The notes under the pieces were generated by a model. That model saw only the letters and a list, made by a program, of their open reading frames with translations. It was not told the origin of the DNA and searched no databases. This document shows positions 52,580 through 60,910 of a stretch of DNA of 64,000 nt, one piece after another (within the stretch, counting starts at the first letter, position 1; every line of letters begins with the position of its first letter). This DNA comes from Salinigranum rubrum (GTDB lineage: Archaea > Halobacteriota > Halobacteria > Halobacteriales > Haloferacaceae), in contig NZ_CP026309.1 in NCBI RefSeq assembly GCF_002906575.1, positions 3,410,001-3,474,000 of the forward strand. Reading direction: 5' to 3'. The translations under genes were made by a program, and so were the position numbers.

Positions 52580-52981
52580 ATGCTCGACACCCTCCGAAAC
52601 GCGTGGGCGCAGGTGCTGAGCATGTTCCTCGGATTCTGGCTGATGGCCGCACCGGCGGTCCTCGCGTACGGCCCGCCGGCGGCCGACGTTCACCGCATTC
52701 TCGGCCCCATCGCGGCGGCGTTCAGCCTCATGGCCATCTGGGGGCACATGCGCCCGCTCCGCTGGACGAACGTCCTCTTCGGCGGCGCGCTCGTCGTCGT
52801 CCCGTTCGTCTTGGGCTTCCCGACGGTGGCGACCGCCAACAGCGTGTCCGTCGGCCTCATCGTCGCCGGTCTCGCGTTCGTCCGTGGCACGGTCACCGAG
52901 GAGTACGGCGGCGGCTGGTCGTCGCTCTGGACCGGGGACATCGCCGGTGGGAGGGACGCGTGGCTCGACCGGTCGCGATGA
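52580..52981 (+). CDS. SPW-repeat membrane protein
   Basis: 133 aa from ATG 52,580. Four hydrophobic stretches of the SPW type: FLGFWLMAAPAVLAYG, HRILGPIAAAFSLMAIWGHM and NVLFGGALVVVPFVLGFP, characteristic of a tandem helix pair family of unknown function. It directly follows the VKOR gene by 3 nt (TGA-GG-ATG), completing a three-gene operon SDR-VKOR-SPW. Confidence 0.87.
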   Translation: MLDTLRNAWAQVLSMFLGFWLMAAPAVLAYGPPAADVHRILGPIAAAFSLMAIWGHMRPLRWTNVLFGGALVVVPFVLGFPTVATANSVSVGLIVAGLAFVRGTVTEEYGGGWSSLWTGDIAGGRDAWLDRSR

Positions 52982-53038
52982 CCGTCGGCCGGTGACCGCT
53001 GACGACCCGTCGGGGCCGCGAGCCGAGCGCCCGAAGGG

Positions 53039-54994
53039 TCAGTCTGACCGCTCTTCTTGGACGAGCGTCGGCGTCCCCAGCGGCCCGACCGTCGCCCAGT
53101 CGTACTCGGCCTCGTAGAGGTAGAGCGCGCTGTTGAGCAGGCCGAGGTGGCTGAACCCCTGCGGGAAGTTCCCCAGGAACTCGCCCGTCTCGGGGTCTAT
53201 CTCCTCGGCGAACAGGCCGAGCGGACTCGCGTACTCCAGCAGGTTCTCGAAGAGGTCCCACGCCTCGTCGGTCCGTCCCGTGATCGTGAGCGCGTCGACC
53301 AGCCAGAACGAACAGAGGACGAACGCGCCCTCCTCGCCGGGGAGGTCGTCGTCCTCGTACCGGTAGACGAGTCCGTCGTCGGTCATGAGATGCTCCATCA
53401 CGGCGTCTATCGTCCCCTCGATACGGGGGTCGTCCACCGGGAGGAACCCCATAACGGGGATCAACAGCGCCGTCGCGTCCATCGTCGACCCGTCGAACGC
53501 GCGCGTGAAGCTGTTCAACTCCTCGTCGAACCCGTGTTCGAGGACGGCCTCCTTGATCGCCGTCCGACAGTCGCGCCATTCGTCGAGCGGTGCCTCGCAG
53601 TCCTCACGCTCGGCTAACTTTATCGCGCGGTCGACCGCAGCCCAGCACATCAGCTTCGAGTGGACGAGGTGTCTCGGCTCCCCGCGGAGTTCCCAGATGC
53701 CGACGCCCGGGTCGTCCCAGTGGTCGCAGACGTACTCGGCGACCCCCCACATCGCCTCCCAGTCCTCGTCCGGCAGTTCGTCGAGCGACCAGAGCCGCTG
53801 GTAGATGCTGATGGCGAGTTCGCCGTACACGTCGAGTTGCTGCTGCTCGGCCGCCTCGTTACCGACCCGGACCGGCCGGGAGTCGCGGTAGCCGCGGAGG
53901 TGGTCGAGTTCCTCCTCTTCGAGGTCGGTGTCGCCCTCGACGCCGTACAGCGGCTGGACCGCCGCCGTGTCTCCCTCCAGGGTGCGTTCGAGGAAGCGGT
54001 GGATGTAATCTTCCGCCTCGGAGACGTGTTCGAGGTTGGTCAGCGCGCGGACGACCCACGCCCCGTCGCGGAGCCAGGTGAACCGGTAGTCCCAGTTCCG
54101 AACGCCGCCGACGTCCTCGGGGAGCGAGGTCGTCGGGGCGGCGACGATGCCGCCCGTCTCGCGGTACGTGAGCAGTTTGAGGAGGAGTTCGGAGCGAACC
54201 ACCAGGTCGTGGGCCGGGCCGCCGAAGAGACACTCCGACTCCTCACAGGAGTGCACCCAGTCGCGCCAGTAGTCGACGGTCGTCTCCAGCAGGTCCTGAC
54301 AGTCGTCGGGCTCCGACGGCGCGCGCATGCTGTACCGCAGGACGAACCAGCGCTCCTCGCCTTCGGAGAGGTCGAACTCGGCGTGCGCGGTGGCTCCGTT
54401 TCCGACCTCGGCCTCCGTCTCCGTCTCCGTCTCCCTCTCCGTCTCTGCCCCCCGATTCGTCGCGGTCGACCCGTCGGCCTCGCGCTGGCCGTCGGCGGTC
54501 ACGTCGAGTTCGACGGGCGAGACGAGCGTCGCCTGTCTGCGGTCGTTCGTGGCCACGGCGCCCGCTTCGATCTCGTCCACGGCCGTCTCCGAGCGCGCGT
54601 AGTCGTACCGGGGTTCGAACGCCACGCCGAGTTCGACCGAGCCCTCGGTGCAGGCGACCTTGCGGTACAGTCCGCGCAACTGTGGCTCCTCGACGCGGTC
54701 GGCCTCGACGACGGGCATGAAGTCGGTCACCGTCGCGGTTCCCGACTCGGTCTCGAACGTCGTCTCCAGGACGTTCGTCCGGTCGAGGTACGCCTGGTCG
54801 GTCTCGAACGCGCCCGTCGGCGTGATGGCGAACCGCCCCCCGCGCTCGGGGTCGAGGATGCGCGCGAAGACGCTCGGCGAGTCGACGTACGGGAGACAGC
54901 ACCAGTCGATGGAGCCCTCCCGGTTCACTAGCGCGCACGTTTCGAGGTTCCCGATGACGCCGTACTCCCGCAGGGGCGTGAACGCGTCGTCCAT
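53039..54994 (-). CDS. Glycoside hydrolase family 15 (glucoamylase/trehalase-type)
   Basis: 651 aa from ATG 54,994. GH15 signatures: LETCALVNREGSIDWCCLPY (N-terminal beta-sandwich domain), PTTSLPEDVGGVRNWDYRFT, WLRDGAWVVRALTNL (catalytic-cleft loop), AEQQQLDVYGELAIS and GNFPQGFSHLGLLNSALYLY near the C terminus, which holds the catalytic acid/base region. It cleaves alpha-linked glucosides such as trehalose or maltodextrins. An acidic, Glu-Thr repeat (ETERETETETEAEV, about 185-198) is a low-complexity insert from a GAGACG tandem. No signal peptide, so cytoplasmic. Confidence 0.95.
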   Translation of the reverse strand: MDDAFTPLREYGVIGNLETCALVNREGSIDWCCLPYVDSPSVFARILDPERGGRFAITPTGAFETDQAYLDRTNVLETTFETESGTATVTDFMPVVEADRVEEPQLRGLYRKVACTEGSVELGVAFEPRYDYARSETAVDEIEAGAVATNDRRQATLVSPVELDVTADGQREADGSTATNRGAETERETETETEAEVGNGATAHAEFDLSEGEERWFVLRYSMRAPSEPDDCQDLLETTVDYWRDWVHSCEESECLFGGPAHDLVVRSELLLKLLTYRETGGIVAAPTTSLPEDVGGVRNWDYRFTWLRDGAWVVRALTNLEHVSEAEDYIHRFLERTLEGDTAAVQPLYGVEGDTDLEEEELDHLRGYRDSRPVRVGNEAAEQQQLDVYGELAISIYQRLWSLDELPDEDWEAMWGVAEYVCDHWDDPGVGIWELRGEPRHLVHSKLMCWAAVDRAIKLAEREDCEAPLDEWRDCRTAIKEAVLEHGFDEELNSFTRAFDGSTMDATALLIPVMGFLPVDDPRIEGTIDAVMEHLMTDDGLVYRYEDDDLPGEEGAFVLCSFWLVDALTITGRTDEAWDLFENLLEYASPLGLFAEEIDPETGEFLGNFPQGFSHLGLLNSALYLYEAEYDWATVGPLGTPTLVQEERSD

Positions 54995-55205
54995 TCGTTC
55001 CTACCGAAGACGCCGGTATCGAAAGTAACCCATCCTTGCATGCTGTGCGGCCCCGACCGGGTCGGCCCGCCCCGCGCCGTCGTAGTCGTCCCGAGCCCCG
55101 ACGGATTCAGTTCCGACGACGGAGACGCGACGCGACGAGTTCGAGCGGGGTCGGCAGCGGCCGGCGAGAACGGCGTCGCCGAACCGTTCACGACGCCGTT
55201 AAGTG

Positions 55206-55240
55206 ACTGTCGTCCGACAGTTTAGCCGATGTCCGACAGT
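55206..55240 (+). promoter_or_regulatory. Palindrome and direct repeat at the promoter of the 103-aa gene
   Basis: ACTGTCG-TC-CGACAGT (55,206-55,221) is a perfect 7-bp inverted repeat with a 2-nt gap. Its right half extended, GTCCGACAGT (55,212-55,221), recurs exactly at 55,231-55,240 inside the coding start. GTTAAG (55,197-55,202) is the TATA box, so the palindrome lies between TATA and ATG 55,229, where a repressor would block initiation. Confidence 0.6.
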
Positions 55241-55540
55241 CCGAACGAATCCGACGGCGTCGAACGGACGACCGATCACACGCTGCTCCGGAGCGTCATC
55301 GAAGAGCACGGCGGCTATCCCGCTCACGCTCCCCACTCCGAGGGAGAGGGCGACCGGGGGCTCCTCCGCATCGGCTTCCGCGACGACGACGAGGACCTCA
55401 AACAGCTCTCGTGGGAGGAGTTCTTCGACGAGTTCGACGAGAAGGACCTCGTCGGCGTCTACTCGACGGACGGTTCCGGCGTCGAGGGCGACCGACCGGT
55501 CGTGCTGCGCGAGCGGGACCACGTCGACGCCGAGATGTGA
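55229..55540 (+). CDS. Hypothetical acidic 103-aa protein
   Basis: ATG 55,229. Acidic protein with an N-terminal disordered leader and a core (about 38-90) LLRIGFRDDDEDLKQLSWEE and DLVGVYSTDGSGVEG. I do not recognise the family with certainty; small haloarchaeal proteins of this form are common. Leaderless transcript controlled by the palindromic site just upstream. It may be co-regulated with a stress response, since the next gene encodes a DUF892 ferritin-like protein, but this is inference. Confidence 0.75.
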   Translation: MSDSPNESDGVERTTDHTLLRSVIEEHGGYPAHAPHSEGEGDRGLLRIGFRDDDEDLKQLSWEEFFDEFDEKDLVGVYSTDGSGVEGDRPVVLRERDHVDAEM

Positions 55541-55738
55541 GTGTGACGGGACTCGTATGCGCACGCAGGGCGGGGGGAGACGACGGCAACGCGGAGTCTC
55601 GGCCACGACACACCGCACGAGACGGGCGCACTGGGGTCGAGTGACGGGCGGAAAGCGAGGGAGGACCCTCGCTTCGTCTCTGCGCGCGCAGGCGTGCCGT
55701 ACAGGGGATTCGGGCTCCGAACACCAGGCGGTCGCACC

Positions 55739-56227
55739 ATGACCGACGCAACCAAGCAGCTCCTCGTCGAAGGGGTACAGGAACTCTACTACACCGAACA
55801 GCAGCTCGTCGACGCGCTCGAGACGCTCGCCGAGCAGACGTCCGACGAGAAGGCCCGTGAGGCGTTCTCCGAGCACCGGGACGAGACACAGCAGCAGGTC
55901 GAGCGACTGGAGCAGGTGTTCGAGGCCATCGGTGAAGAGCCACAGACGAAGACCGAGCGGGTCGTCGACGCGCTGATCGACGAGCACGAGGACTTCACCG
56001 AGGCAGACCACGACGACGACGTCCGAGACCGGTACCACATCGCCATCGGTCAGAAGACCGAGCACTACGAAATCGCCGCCTACGGCAACGTCACGTCCCT
56101 GGCCGGCAAGCTCGGCTACGACGAGGCCGCCGAACTCCTCGAGGAGACGCTTCGCGAGGAGGAGGAGGCGCTCGACGAACTCTCACAGATCGGCGAGCAG
56201 TTCGACCAGCGAGTCGTCGCCGAGTAA
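55739..56227 (+). CDS. DUF892 ferritin-like protein (YciE/YciF family)
   Basis: 162 aa from ATG 55,739 (MTDATKQLLVEGVQELYYTE). DUF892 four-helix bundle with the two metal-binding Glu/His-rich helices: QELYYTEQQLVDAL (about 13-26), EHRDETQQQVERLEQVFEAI, and the second half QKTEHYEIAAYGNVTSLAGK. Related to ferritin-like stress proteins induced by osmotic or oxidative stress in bacteria. An eight-T terminator follows at 56,260-56,267. Confidence 0.93.
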   Translation: MTDATKQLLVEGVQELYYTEQQLVDALETLAEQTSDEKAREAFSEHRDETQQQVERLEQVFEAIGEEPQTKTERVVDALIDEHEDFTEADHDDDVRDRYHIAIGQKTEHYEIAAYGNVTSLAGKLGYDEAAELLEETLREEEEALDELSQIGEQFDQRVVAE

Positions 56228-56259
56228 CGACGCGTTCTCACCGTCTCACGCGATCACCG

Positions 56260-56267
56260 TTTTTTTT
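56260..56267 (+). terminator. Oligo-T terminator after the DUF892 gene
   Basis: Eight T residues in a row, 33 nt after the DUF892 stop, the longest T run noticed in the window; strong archaeal factor-independent termination signal. Confidence 0.7.
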
Positions 56268-56367
56268 CGTTCGACCGAGGGAGTCGCGCATGTCGGCGGC
56301 GTACGGACGTGCCCGCTCTGCAAGGGCAAGCAGTAGAGATACCCCTCTCACTGAGAGAAGAGAACCC

Positions 56368-56874
56368 ATGCAATCCCCAGGACATCTCGGGGTCGCGCTG
56401 CTGCTCGCAGCACCCGCCTGGCTCCTGTTCAGCCAGTTCAAGGCGGGGCTGGCCTTCTCGGCCCTCGCTGCGCTCACGGCGATGTTCCCCGACATCGACC
56501 TGTACGTGATGCGGTACGTCTTCATCGAACACCACGGGCTGTTCCACAGCCTCGTGTTTCTCGTTCCGGCGGCGCTCGTCTTGGGCGCCGTCGTGGCCGG
56601 CGGGTATCTCCTCGTCAGCGACGACGGCCATCCCGCCCTCTCCGTCTACGCGTTCGTGACGGTGGCGCTGTTCACGGGGATGTTGGCCCACCTGGTCGGC
56701 GACGTGCTGACGAGTCCCGACGTCGCCCCGCCGATCAAACCGCTCTACCCAGTCGTCGAGCAGCGGTTCGTCCTCGACGCGGCCTTCGTCAAGGCGAACC
56801 TGTGGAACCTCGGGCCGCTCGCGCTCGGGCTCGTGACGCAGGCGGGACTCGGAATCAGGAGGTACCTCCAGTGA
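56368..56874 (+). CDS. YdjM-like membrane-bound metal-dependent hydrolase
   Basis: 168 aa from ATG 56,368 (MQSPGHLGVALLLAAPAWLL). Four membrane helices; conserved motif residues SPGHLGVALL (His6), MFPDIDL (Asp pair), HHGLFHSLVF (HxxxHxxxx) and HLVGDVLTSP follow the YdjM/LexA-regulated hydrolase family. The Asp/His set suggests metal-dependent catalysis but no substrate is established. Its TGA overlaps the next ATG by 1 nt. Confidence 0.88.
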   Translation: MQSPGHLGVALLLAAPAWLLFSQFKAGLAFSALAALTAMFPDIDLYVMRYVFIEHHGLFHSLVFLVPAALVLGAVVAGGYLLVSDDGHPALSVYAFVTVALFTGMLAHLVGDVLTSPDVAPPIKPLYPVVEQRFVLDAAFVKANLWNLGPLALGLVTQAGLGIRRYLQ

Positions 56875-57449
56875 TGGACCGACGGACGTTCCTCACGACG
56901 GCGGCGCTGGCGACGGCCGGCCTCGCCGGCTGTTCCTCCTCGACGCCGTCGGGAGACAGCGGCGACAACAAGCCGGGCGGGCAGCCGACGAAGACGCTCA
57001 CCGACCAGCCCGTGCCGGGCGAACAGCTCGCCTACGGCGAGACGCTCGACCTCCCGCGGGTGAGCGTCACGATGTCGAACCCGCGGACGATGAGTCGCTA
57101 CCAGTGGCACCACGTGGACGAACCACAGCGGACGGAAGTCGCGGAGGCGGGCGAGGGGAAACAGTGGCTCAAGGTCGACCTCCGCGCCGAGAACACGGTC
57201 GACCGGGTGGTCCGCCTCCCGCTCACGCTCGACTTCAAAGGGGTCGTCGGGGAGACGGTCTACCACCCCGGGCGGAACAAGAGCCCGCAGGCGAAGTACA
57301 TCGGCGGGAAGGTGCCGTCGGGAACCGTCCGCGAGGGCGCGATGACGTTCCTCGTACCGGAGCGGGTGACCACCGACCAGTTCCGCGTCCACTACAGCGA
57401 ACACCGACCGAGCGGGAAGAAACAGGCGTGGTGGTCACAGCAGTCGTAA
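56874..57449 (+). CDS. Tat-type lipoprotein, unknown function
   Basis: 191 aa from ATG 56,874, coupled to the YdjM-like gene by TGATG. Signal peptide MDRRTFLTTAALATAGLAGC with twin Arg and lipobox LAGC (Cys20), typical for haloarchaeal Tat-secreted lipoproteins. The mature region starts with a Ser/Gly/Pro tether, then a beta-rich domain (LDLPRVSVTMSNPRTMSRYQ; WLKVDLRAEN; LDFKGVVGETVYHPG). It is probably displayed on the outside of the membrane. No family recognised. Confidence 0.85.
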   Translation: MDRRTFLTTAALATAGLAGCSSSTPSGDSGDNKPGGQPTKTLTDQPVPGEQLAYGETLDLPRVSVTMSNPRTMSRYQWHHVDEPQRTEVAEAGEGKQWLKVDLRAENTVDRVVRLPLTLDFKGVVGETVYHPGRNKSPQAKYIGGKVPSGTVREGAMTFLVPERVTTDQFRVHYSEHRPSGKKQAWWSQQS

Positions 57450-57600
57450 CGCGCTCGGACTGACGTCGGTCTCACGGGGGAGTCCGAACTGGGAACGCGC
57501 GCCACGCAGGGGAGTGCTGCAGGGGCCGCCCGAGCGAGTAGCGAGCCGTTAGCCCGGATAGCCACACCCTACCTTTCCGGGCGGGCGACGAGGGGGAACC

Positions 57601-58830
57601 ATGCGTTCACACCGCTTGCGGCGTCTCCGGCGACGACCCGGCACCCGCCCGAGGGTCGAGGCGGCCGTCGTCGGAACCGGCCCGAGCCCCCGGGACCCGT
57701 CCGTGTCGGGACGGGCGATGGGGTATCACCACGCCGCGGGCTATCGTCGACTGCGGGGCGTCGACCTCGTCGCGTGCGCGGACCTCGTGCCGGCGCACGC
57801 GCGCCGGTTCGCCGCGAACGTCGGCATCCCCCCGTCGGGCGTCTTCACCTCGACGGCCGAGATGCTCGCTCGGACCGAACCGGACGTGGTGAGCGTCTGC
57901 GTTCCGCCCGCGGCCCACGCGGACCTCGTGGTCCAGTGTGCGCGCGCAGCCTCGGTCCGAGCCGTCCACTGCGAGAAGCCGATGGCGACGACGTGGCGCG
58001 ACTGCGTCCGGATGGTCGAGGTGTGCGAGGCAGAGGGCGTCCGGTTGACGTTCAACCACCAGCGGCGGTTCTCCGTGGTCACAGAGCGGGCGAAGCACCT
58101 GCTCGACGAGGGAGCCATCGGCCGACTCGTCCGGGTCGAGATGGGGGGCAGGAACCTCTTCGACTACGGCACCCACCTGTTCGACCTCTGTCGACTGTTC
58201 ACCGACGGGGAGCCCGTCGAGCGGGTACACGCGAACGTCGACTACGCCCGGGAGAATCAGAGATACGGGGCACCGCAGGAGACGTGGGCGCTGGCGCAGT
58301 GGCGGTACCGCAACGGCGTGGTCGGCCTCGCGTCGACCGGAGACGGATCGCTCCTGAACTGTCAGCTCCGGCTGGTCGGCCGCGAGGGGACGCTGGAGGT
58401 CGGCCGCGACGGCGGACCGCCGCTGCGACACAGACGGCGCGACGAGGAGGAGTGGACCGTCGTCGACACGCGTCCGGACGCGGTCAACGGTCCCGTGAGC
58501 GGGTGGGGGCTCGTGACCGAAGTCGCCCGTCGGACCGGGGTGCTGCAGCCGGGAACGCCGACGCCGCGGTGGCTTCCGGGGACGCTCGTCGAGCGCGCCA
58601 TCGCCGACGTCGTCGCGTCGGTCGACGACGGAGAGCCCTCGCCGCTGTCGGGAGCGAGCGCGCTCGCGTCGACGGAACTCGTCTTCGCGTGCTGGGAGTC
58701 GGCCCGTCGGGGGAAGGCGGTCACACTCCCGCTCGACATCGAAGAGAACCCGCTCGAAGCGATGATCGCTGCGGGACGGTTCGCGCTCGACGGAGCAGAC
58801 GGAACCGACGGGGCGACCGGAGCGGGCTGA
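57601..58830 (+). CDS. Gfo/Idh/MocA-family oxidoreductase with a non-standard nucleotide loop
   Basis: 409 aa from ATG 57,601. The Arg-rich first 18 residues may be non-native or an extension. The Rossmann opening reads VEAAVVGTGPSPRDPSVSGR then AMGYHHAAGYRRL; the usual GxGxxG is stretched by an insertion. The catalytic EKP motif (CEKPMATTW) and RLTFNHQRRF follow, with NAD-linked C-terminal sugar domain from about 145. Sugar or inositol dehydrogenase type; substrate unknown. There is a TATA-like CCCTACCTTT about 30 nt upstream. Confidence 0.85.
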   Translation: MRSHRLRRLRRRPGTRPRVEAAVVGTGPSPRDPSVSGRAMGYHHAAGYRRLRGVDLVACADLVPAHARRFAANVGIPPSGVFTSTAEMLARTEPDVVSVCVPPAAHADLVVQCARAASVRAVHCEKPMATTWRDCVRMVEVCEAEGVRLTFNHQRRFSVVTERAKHLLDEGAIGRLVRVEMGGRNLFDYGTHLFDLCRLFTDGEPVERVHANVDYARENQRYGAPQETWALAQWRYRNGVVGLASTGDGSLLNCQLRLVGREGTLEVGRDGGPPLRHRRRDEEEWTVVDTRPDAVNGPVSGWGLVTEVARRTGVLQPGTPTPRWLPGTLVERAIADVVASVDDGEPSPLSGASALASTELVFACWESARRGKAVTLPLDIEENPLEAMIAAGRFALDGADGTDGATGAG

Positions 58831-58907
58831 CCGGGTGCGCGAACACGCAGGTGAAAGCAGTGGCGACAACGACCGGCGTGTCGACTAGGCGAATAGTACA
58901 CCAATCG

Positions 58908-59476
58908 ATGGACAACGCAGACTCCGGTCGCGCCGACGCGACGTCGTCCTCGGGAGCACCGTCGACGACGTCACGAATCAGGTCGACGCCGACGTGTTCG
59001 TCGATGAAGGTCGGCGGCACGGACGGCGATGCCGACGGCGCGTCGGTTCCATCCTCCTCCCGTGGGTCGACAGCGCCCACGCCGAACTCGCTGCGGAGAC
59101 GGCTGCAGCGGTCGCCCGAACGACGGGCGGGGGGACCGATGTGGTCCGCGTCGTCGACGAAAACGACGACCGGGAGGCGGCACGGGTGTCGCTCGCCGAT
59201 GCCGAGTCGATGCTGGCCGAACAGGACACGGCGTTCGAGGGTACCGACCTCGACGTTCGGATCCGACTGGTCGAGGGCGACGACGTCGAGGAGACGCTGG
59301 TCGCCGAGGTGGCCGACCACGACGTGACGACCATCGGCGCGTCGCGCGAGGGCGTCCTCCAGCGGCTCGTCTTCGGGGTGATTCCCCAGGGGGTCGCCGA
59401 CCGCATCGACCACACCGCCATCATGTGCCGACGGAACGTCGGCGTCCCGTCGCGGCTCAAGCGGTTGTTCGGCTGA
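58908..59476 (+). pseudogene. Universal stress protein-like gene, several frame breaks
   Basis: The C-terminal part in one frame (about 59,042-59,476) is clearly a USP domain: VGSILLPWVDSAHAELAAET ... VEETLVAEVADHDVTTIGAS then REGVLQRLVFGVIPQGVADR. Upstream pieces of USP-like sequence appear in other frames: MDNADSGRADA from ATG 58,908 (frame 0) then DVVLGSTVDDVTNQVDADVF (frame 2), which join if one C is added around 58,937-58,939. Between them (59,004-59,041) a Gly/Asp-rich tract (MKVGGTDGDADGASV) is again in frame 0. At least two to three indels are needed to restore it. Either a decayed gene or an error-prone region; a TATA-like TAGTACACC precedes. Confidence 0.65.
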
Positions 59477-59567
59477 ATCGACGGGGTTCTCGGGTGACCG
59501 AGCGCCCGTCCGACCACCGCGCAGGGGCGCACCGAACGTTCAAACGTCCTCACGACCGTTACCGAAC

Positions 59568-60352
59568 GTGTCCATCTCCGTCGATCTGCACGCACACACA
59601 CGGTTCTTCCACGGCTTCGACCCCCTCGCCCGCGTCTACGACCCGCTCGGGGCGCGGATGCTGGCGCGGGTCGCCCGGCGCCGCGGGCTGGACGCCGTCG
59701 CGACGACCAACCACGACTACTACCGCGACCTGAGCGGCGGGGCGGACAGCACATCGCTCCTCCCGGGGAACGAGGTGTCGACGTCGCACGGTCACGTCCT
59801 GGTCGTCGGACCGTCGCCGCCGAAACTGACCGAGGAGGGGGAACTCTCCCCGAGCAGGTCGTCGACATCGCCCACGCCCGCGGGTGTGCGGCGATCATCG
59901 CGCACCCGTTCCGGAACAGCACCGTCCGGGAGACGGACGCCGCGTTCGACGCCGTCGAAATCAACGGCAAGGGGACGGAGTCGCCCTCCCGCGTCCGTCG
60001 CTTCGCCGAGGAGCGCGGCCTGCCGCTCGTCGGGGGGAGCGACGCACACCTCCCCATCGAGGTCGGCCGCGCGTACACCGAGGTGTACGACGCCGAACCC
60101 ACGGCCGAGGGAATCGTCGACGCCATCCGCGACGGGCGGGTGGAAGCGCGCGTCGAACACAGCCCGTCACAGCGGTTGCTCCGGGCGATGTACCGCGTCC
60201 TCCACAGCCAGAAGGGCTGGCTCGACGACGAGGGGGAACGACCGCCCGGCGTCGGCGAACCGCCGGGCGAACGGGAGAACCGTGGCGGGTCGCTCCCGGC
60301 CGACGGGGAGCGGGGGGGACACGCCGACACGACGTCGTCCGGGTCGTTCTGA
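59568..60352 (+). pseudogene. PHP-domain metal-dependent phosphoesterase-like protein, frameshifted
   Basis: From 59,568 (a GTG) the frame gives MSISVDLHAHTRFFHGFDPL with the metal motif DLHAH, and TTNHDYYRDL. At the four-C run 59,848-59,851 it loses frame; with a fifth C it continues LSPEQVVDIAHARGCAAIIA and HPFRNSTVRETDAAFDAVEI (HPFR), GGSDAHLP motif IV and ends near VEHSPSQ to TGA 60,352. The repaired length is 261 aa. The family includes phosphatases and 3',5'-nucleoside phosphodiesterases. One-base loss is consistent with the other cases in the window. Confidence 0.88.
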
Positions 60353-60429
60353 CGGGCGGTTCCGGTTCGGAGCCGTGACGGTCGGGCGACTGGCCGTGAC
60401 GACGGCCGACGCAGCGGACTCGGCGGTCG

Positions 60430-60435
60430 AAAAAA
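60430..60435 (-). terminator. Oligo-T terminator (minus strand)
   Basis: Six A on the plus strand equals T6 on the minus strand, 23-28 nt after the stop of the small membrane gene that ends at 60,458. Confidence 0.55.
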
Positions 60436-60457
60436 GCGGTAGCGGTTCGGCGGCGCT

Positions 60458-60694
60458 TCAGTCGTTCTGAAGGTAGTTGGCGAACGCGAGCAGCGTCGGG
60501 GCCCACAGGCCGGTGAACAGGCCGTACGCCTCGTTCTCTTGGACGTAGAAGTGGTACCACGAGTACAGCACCGACCCGATGGCGGCTAGCACGATGGGTT
60601 GGGCAGCCACGTCTCCGGACCCCGAGTCGACCGGAGTGCTCGTCTCGACGCTTCCGTCGGCAGACTGTGGCGTCTGGTCTTGGTTGGAGAACAT
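60458..60694 (-). CDS. Small two-helix membrane protein, 78 aa
   Basis: ATG 60,694 (MFSNQDQTPQSADGSVETST); a longer frame to 60,811 is basic and non-haloarchaeal-like. A Ser/Thr/Gly N-terminal tail of about 30 residues precedes two hydrophobic helices (PIVLAAIGSVLYSWYHFYVQ at about 33-52, and GLFTGLWAPTLLAFANYLQN). Followed by a T6 terminator. Function unknown. Confidence 0.72.
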   Translation of the reverse strand: MFSNQDQTPQSADGSVETSTPVDSGSGDVAAQPIVLAAIGSVLYSWYHFYVQENEAYGLFTGLWAPTLLAFANYLQND

Positions 60695-60910
60695 CCGTGT
60701 CGTCCGTAGGAACCGACAGGACTGAACCCGTTGCTTTCGTGTGCCGGCTGACGCCTCCTCGGGACGAACCGCCGGGTACTGGGTGGAGGGAGGCGCCCGC
60801 CAGCCAGCCATCTCCCCGGGCGCGAGCGCTCTCGTCGGCGTCCCAGCCGGGGGCGCGCGTGTACAAGCACCGTGCCAAAGAGCGCTACCTGCGTCTCTCC
60901 TCCCGTAGTC

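Noticed and set aside
55040-55225. 61-aa plus-strand ORF before the palindromic promoter
   Set aside because: Composition is not acidic and it would run into the next gene's promoter; there is no start signal.
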